A stretch of DNA of 10,579 nt from JBEKYD01 sp049509915 (GTDB lineage: Bacteria; Acidobacteriota; Terriglobia; Bryobacterales; Bryobacteraceae), in contig JBEKZL010000255.1 in the NCBI GenBank assembly GCA_049509915.1, positions 1 to 10,579 of the forward strand. Direction: 5' to 3'. Positions within the stretch are counted from its first letter, which is position 1. Every line of letters starts with the position of its first letter. The notes below the pieces were generated by a model. That model was given only the letters and a program-made list of their open reading frames with translations, was not told the origin of the DNA and did not search any database. The translations under genes were made by a program, and so were the position numbers. Of this stretch, positions 7,141-10,579 are shown piece by piece.

Positions 7141-8586
7141 ATGTCTACAAAAGAAAACGCAATTGGGCGACGTTCGCTTCTGGGCACGGGCGCGGCAGTG
7201 GCGGGGCTTGGCCTCTTGGCTGACCTCGAAGCGTATCCCCAGAATGTCAACCGGAATTCAATTCCGTCGGACTTGAAAGTCACGGACATGCGCATCGCCG
7301 TTCTGAGAGGCCCGGGAGGCCAGGCGCCCGCGGGTTATGGGGGCGGACGCGGCGGCCCCAGGGGACCGATACCTCCTGCGACTCCCGGCGCGGGAGCGGC
7401 ATCGGGCGGCGTGATCGTCGTCCGAATCGATACTAATCAGGGGATTTCGGGTTACGGCCAGACGATTGGGGACGGCCCCCAGCCGAACTACGTGCTGACG
7501 CATAAGGCCCGAGTGCTCGGCGAGAATCCCTGCAACGTTGACAAGATCTTCCGCAAGATCAAGATCCACGGCGCGTATAACCGCCGAGGGAGCGGCGTCA
7601 ACGCGATTGAGAACGCGTTGTGGGATCTAGCCGGCAAAGCTTATGGCGTGCCGATCTATCAAATGCTTGGCGGGAAATTTCGCGACAAGGTACGCATGTA
7701 CAGCGAGGGTGACCCGAAAACGGACTCCATCGCAGACATCGCCGCCGATTATAGGGAGAGAGTCGCCGCGGGGTTTACGATGCTCAAGTATGATCTGGGC
7801 GTACCTCGCGTTCTCCAGGGCAAGCGGGGCACGATTTCCGCGCCGGCAGGCTATAACGGGGAACCGGGGGAAGGCCCCGAGAACTACTATCAGGGTTTGG
7901 AGGTCAGCGACAAGGGATGTGAACTCGTAGCCGACCATGTCGCTGCGATTAAGGAGGCCATGGGCGACGCCGCCGACATTCCCATGGCGCACGACCATTT
8001 CGGGCACCTCACCGCGAAAAGTTGTATCAAGCTGGCCAACGCGCTGGAGAGGGTCACCCCCTCTATGTTGGAAGACATGGTCCCGTGGTTCCGGGTAGAG
8101 GAGTGGAAGCTCATCACCAATTCGATCCGGGTGCCCACCTTGACCGGCGAAGACGCCTACCTGGTGGAATCGCTCGAGGCGCTTTGCCAGGCGCGTGCAG
8201 TCGATTATATCCACCCGGATCACTGTGTGATCGGCGGCTGTCTCGAATTGAAGAAGACCGCCGACATGGCGGCCAAGTATTCGGTGGGGATGATGGTCCA
8301 CAGCAACGCTACCCCGATCGGCTACGCAGCCGGCGTGCACGCGATAGCCGCCTGCCAAAACTTCCTCGCCATGGAATGGCACCAGCCGCAGCCGGCCTGG
8401 CACAAAGACCTAACCGACAAAGGGGACCTCGTGGTCAAGGGTTACATCCCCGTTCCGACGGGGCCAGGCATGGGCATCAAAGTCAATGAAGAAGCGATAC
8501 GCCCCCTCTGCAGGCAGGGTGAGTTCTTCACCGATCCTACGACGTATTGGGATTCGCAGGTAGGCGGAGAGAAGGCGTATACGTAA
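7141..8586 (+). CDS. Tat-exported enolase-superfamily protein (mandelate racemase / sugar-acid dehydratase-like)
   Basis: A 481-residue protein of the mandelate racemase/muconate lactonizing group, which removes a proton alpha to a carboxylate using Mg2+; many relatives dehydrate sugar acids. A twin-arginine signal is plain: R10-R11-S-L-L-G followed by a hydrophobic stretch to about residue 27, so the protein is probably exported folded. The N-terminal capping domain (about 44-180) has a Gly/Pro-rich insertion at about 57-90 and ends in WDLAGKAYGVPIYQMLGG (161-178). In the barrel, K216-Y-D218 marks the first catalytic strand, D285 in AHDHFG, E311 in MLEDMVPW and E337 in TGED are the likely metal ligands, H286 and H387 (MVHSNATPIG) are likely acid/base residues, and E412 lies in AMEWH. 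A D-x-H rather than Lys-x-Lys arrangement points toward the galactonate/mannonate dehydratase type. The gene stands alone, behind a strong ribosome binding site. The family is firm; the substrate is not known. Confidence 0.9.
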   Translation: MSTKENAIGRRSLLGTGAAVAGLGLLADLEAYPQNVNRNSIPSDLKVTDMRIAVLRGPGGQAPAGYGGGRGGPRGPIPPATPGAGAASGGVIVVRIDTNQGISGYGQTIGDGPQPNYVLTHKARVLGENPCNVDKIFRKIKIHGAYNRRGSGVNAIENALWDLAGKAYGVPIYQMLGGKFRDKVRMYSEGDPKTDSIADIAADYRERVAAGFTMLKYDLGVPRVLQGKRGTISAPAGYNGEPGEGPENYYQGLEVSDKGCELVADHVAAIKEAMGDAADIPMAHDHFGHLTAKSCIKLANALERVTPSMLEDMVPWFRVEEWKLITNSIRVPTLTGEDAYLVESLEALCQARAVDYIHPDHCVIGGCLELKKTADMAAKYSVGMMVHSNATPIGYAAGVHAIAACQNFLAMEWHQPQPAWHKDLTDKGDLVVKGYIPVPTGPGMGIKVNEEAIRPLCRQGEFFTDPTTYWDSQVGGEKAYT

Positions 8587-8772
8587 AAGGGGGACGTCGA
8601 GGCGAGCCTTACACCTTTCGATTATGGCTGAAGGTATATAGGCTGAATTACCCTGTTGGGCCCGGCGGGCCGGAATGCCGCACAATTCCCGATCGCCGGG
8701 CACCTTTCGCGCCGCTATGCCGTAACACCATCCCTGTTGATCTATCCCCTTCCAGCCAGCGCGCCTGCGGAA

Positions 8773-10579
8773 TCACCCGCCGCCCCTGGCCGGGGGCGGA
8801 GCGTCGCCGGTCTTCAGCGGCTTCAAACCGCTGCCGGCGATTGATCGGTTATAGGCCGAAACGTCTTTCTGCATTACCGACTTGTATTGTTCCTGGACGC
8901 CCTGGAGTTCTTTTTCAAGGCCGAGCACCAGGCCCACGGCAGTCTCGGTGGGACCGTAATCGGCCGAGCCGGCCACGTCGCCGCCGCCGGTACCGATCTC
9001 GCCGTTCAGCCAGATGAGGTTCAGATACAGTTTGTCGGCGGTTTGAAAATACTTGTCGTCGCTCAGCGCGTCGGCGCGGGTGATCAACTGGTATTCCACC
9101 GCCTGCATCTTCTTGTCGATGTCGTCCATGACCTTTAGCAGGTCGGCCTTCCCGGCCACGGTTTTCTCATCGTCGGTGAGTTGCTTGCGCAGCCACTCGA
9201 TTTGGTTGGTCATGTTGGCGGCGGTGGTGATATCGTCGCGCACTTTGAGTTGCAGTCGGACCGATGCCTGAACGTCGGCCGCGGTACCGTGGCTCGCGGG
9301 CGGCAGCAGGATGCGGAGCGGCTGAGTGAAGCTCTGGCCATCGACAGTAAGCTTCAGGGTATAATCGCCCGGCGCGGCGATGGGGCCGACTTCGGCTTCG
9401 GCCAGACCCCAGTGGGTGATGGGCCGGGTTTCCTGATTCTGGAAGCGCGGCTCCTCCCAGATGTGAGGATTCTCGGGAGGCGTGGTGCGCAGAGCCACGG
9501 CTCGCGGCGCTTCGTAGCGCAGGTCCCAGGCAACCCGGTTCAGGCCCTGGTGAGGATCGGGCGGAGCGGGAAGCCTGTTCACCAGCGCGCCTTTGGCGTC
9601 GAGAATTTCGATCTCGACCGCAGACTTGGGCGCGGACTTCAACAGGTACGAGATATCGGCACGGGCGCCCTGGAAAAGGCGATAGGCCGGCGGCGGCGCC
9701 GCCAGTGAAACCGGCTCGGTGCGGGACGGCTCCATCAGACCCTGCTCCAGCGGCGTGATGTCGCTCATGATGTAGAAGCCGCGGCCGTAGGTTGAAACCA
9801 CCAGGTCGTGGGCCTGCTTTTGCACCACCACCCAGGAGACCGGCGCCGCCGGCAGACCGTCTTTCAACTGTTTCCAGTGAGCGCCATCGTCGAGGGTATA
9901 GTAGAGCGCGCGGCCGGTGCCGGCGAACAGATTGCCCTTCCGGTTGGGGTTCTCGGCAATCACCCGCGCGTAGTCGAGCGGATGGCCGGTGGGCAGATCG
10001 CCACTGACCTTGGTCCAAGTCTTGCCTAAATCGGTGGTCTTGTAGACCCAGGGGTCGCGATTATCCATCAGGTGGAGGTCGACGCAAATGTAGGCCGCGG
10101 CGGGGTCGAAGTGGGACGGCTCGATTTTGGAAATCACGCCGCGGGCGGGGACGCCGGTCAGATTCCTGGTGACATCGATCCAGGTCTTCGAGCCATCCGG
10201 CGAATACCACACTTTGCCGTCGTTGGTGCCGGCCCAAATGAGGCCCTGGCGAATTTCCGAAAACGCGATCGAAAACACCACCTCGCCGTAGAACTGGCCC
10301 AGGTTATCGCCCACGATGCCGCCGGAGGAGATGTTAAACCTGGGGTCCTGAGTGGAAAGATCGCCGCTCACTTCCGTCCAGCTCATGCCGCCATTGGTAG
10401 TGCGGAGAATTTTCTGGCAACCGTAATACACGGCGTTGTGATCGAAGGGGTCGATGGCCAGCGGGGGACTCCAGTGGCAGCGGTATTTCACCTGGTCGGG
10501 CGCGGCATCGAGCGTATGCAGCCACGGGCTGACCGAGCGGGCCAGCCTGGTGCGCGCGTCGTAACGGGTGACTTCGTTG
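8773..10579 (-). CDS. BNR/sortilin-like beta-propeller repeat protein, C-terminal part (5' end outside the window)
   Basis: The visible 601 residues are the C-terminal part of a large glycosyl-hydrolase-like BNR repeat protein (VPS10/sortilin-type), and the frame stays open to the window edge. Four Asp-box repeats (S/T-x-D/N-x-G-x-x-W) are seen: TTNGGMSW (60-67), SPDGSKTW (126-133), TTDLGKTW (181-188) and TLDDGAHW (228-235), each on a propeller blade; STYGRGFYI (262-270) is typical of the last blade. A beta-sandwich-like module follows (about 320-425, with GDYTLKLTVDG at 404-414), then a charged helical region (about 436-575) and a Pro/Gly tail, APPPARGGG. These proteins are usually exported, but the signal peptide would lie outside the window. 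Asp boxes alone do not show sialidase activity, and no catalytic residues were recognised, so a structural or binding role is equally possible. The gene converges on the enolase-superfamily gene across 186 bases. Confidence 0.9.
   Translation of the reverse strand, partial: NEVTRYDARTRLARSVSPWLHTLDAAPDQVKYRCHWSPPLAIDPFDHNAVYYGCQKILRTTNGGMSWTEVSGDLSTQDPRFNISSGGIVGDNLGQFYGEVVFSIAFSEIRQGLIWAGTNDGKVWYSPDGSKTWIDVTRNLTGVPARGVISKIEPSHFDPAAAYICVDLHLMDNRDPWVYKTTDLGKTWTKVSGDLPTGHPLDYARVIAENPNRKGNLFAGTGRALYYTLDDGAHWKQLKDGLPAAPVSWVVVQKQAHDLVVSTYGRGFYIMSDITPLEQGLMEPSRTEPVSLAAPPPAYRLFQGARADISYLLKSAPKSAVEIEILDAKGALVNRLPAPPDPHQGLNRVAWDLRYEAPRAVALRTTPPENPHIWEEPRFQNQETRPITHWGLAEAEVGPIAAPGDYTLKLTVDGQSFTQPLRILLPPASHGTAADVQASVRLQLKVRDDITTAANMTNQIEWLRKQLTDDEKTVAGKADLLKVMDDIDKKMQAVEYQLITRADALSDDKYFQTADKLYLNLIWLNGEIGTGGGDVAGSADYGPTETAVGLVLGLEKELQGVQEQYKSVMQKDVSAYNRSIAGSGLKPLKTGDAPPPARGGG

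Noticed and set aside
6731..7276. A 181-codon plus-strand frame overlapping the start of the enolase-superfamily gene.
   Set aside because: It has no ribosome binding site or recognisable family, and it runs through the strong ribosome binding site and Tat signal of the gene at 7141 in a different frame.
8659..8671. Small GC hairpin GGCCC-GGC-GGGCC in the convergent gap between the enolase-superfamily and BNR genes, considered as a terminator.
   Set aside because: It has only five base pairs with a three-base loop and no T-run, and such pairing is common by chance in GC-rich DNA.

Overview
The window is high-GC bacterial DNA. Its style fits the phylum Acidobacteriota, probably the Solibacter/Bryobacterales branch. 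I infer this from the gene types (Gfo/Idh/MocA oxidoreductase, large secreted M14 peptidase, Tat-exported enolase-superfamily protein, BNR-repeat protein), from the Gly/Arg/Pro-rich tracts in the exported proteins, and from the GC-rich third codon positions. No rRNA, tRNA, CRISPR array, insertion sequence or phage gene was seen, and the taxonomic call is an inference from style.

Layout from left to right: (1) the last 89 codons of a Gfo/Idh/MocA-family oxidoreductase (+, 1-270); (2) a 115-bp convergent gap holding a perfect 17-bp inverted repeat (302-341), probably a bidirectional transcription stop; (3) a 960-residue secreted M14 zinc carboxypeptidase-like protein (-, 386-3268); (4) a 97-bp divergent gap; (5) a two-gene operon (+) encoding a polytopic DUF2339 membrane protein (3366-5213) and a DUF3999 protein with signal peptide and C-terminal anchor (5210-6496), overlapping by ATGA; (6) a 644-bp stretch without an intact gene, containing what looks like a frameshifted coding remnant on the minus strand (about 6633-7018); (7) a Tat-signal enolase-superfamily (mandelate racemase-like) protein (+, 7141-8586) behind a strong ribosome binding site; (8) a 186-bp convergent gap; (9) the C-terminal 601 residues of a secreted BNR/sortilin-like repeat protein (-, 8773 to the right edge).

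Most products act outside the cytoplasm or in the membrane: a peptidase, a Tat-exported sugar-acid-dehydratase-like protein, a beta-propeller protein and a membrane/periplasm pair of unknown function. Together with the Gfo/Idh/MocA oxidoreductase this suits a heterotroph that degrades peptides and carbohydrates. Apart from the DUF2339-DUF3999 pair, the genes lie on alternating strands and look like separate transcription units. I found no clear new defence or mobile system. The points most worth a second look are the DUF2339/DUF3999 pair, the exported enolase-fold enzyme with a Gly/Pro-rich insertion, the Gly/Arg-rich tracts shared by unrelated exported proteins, and the decayed gene.
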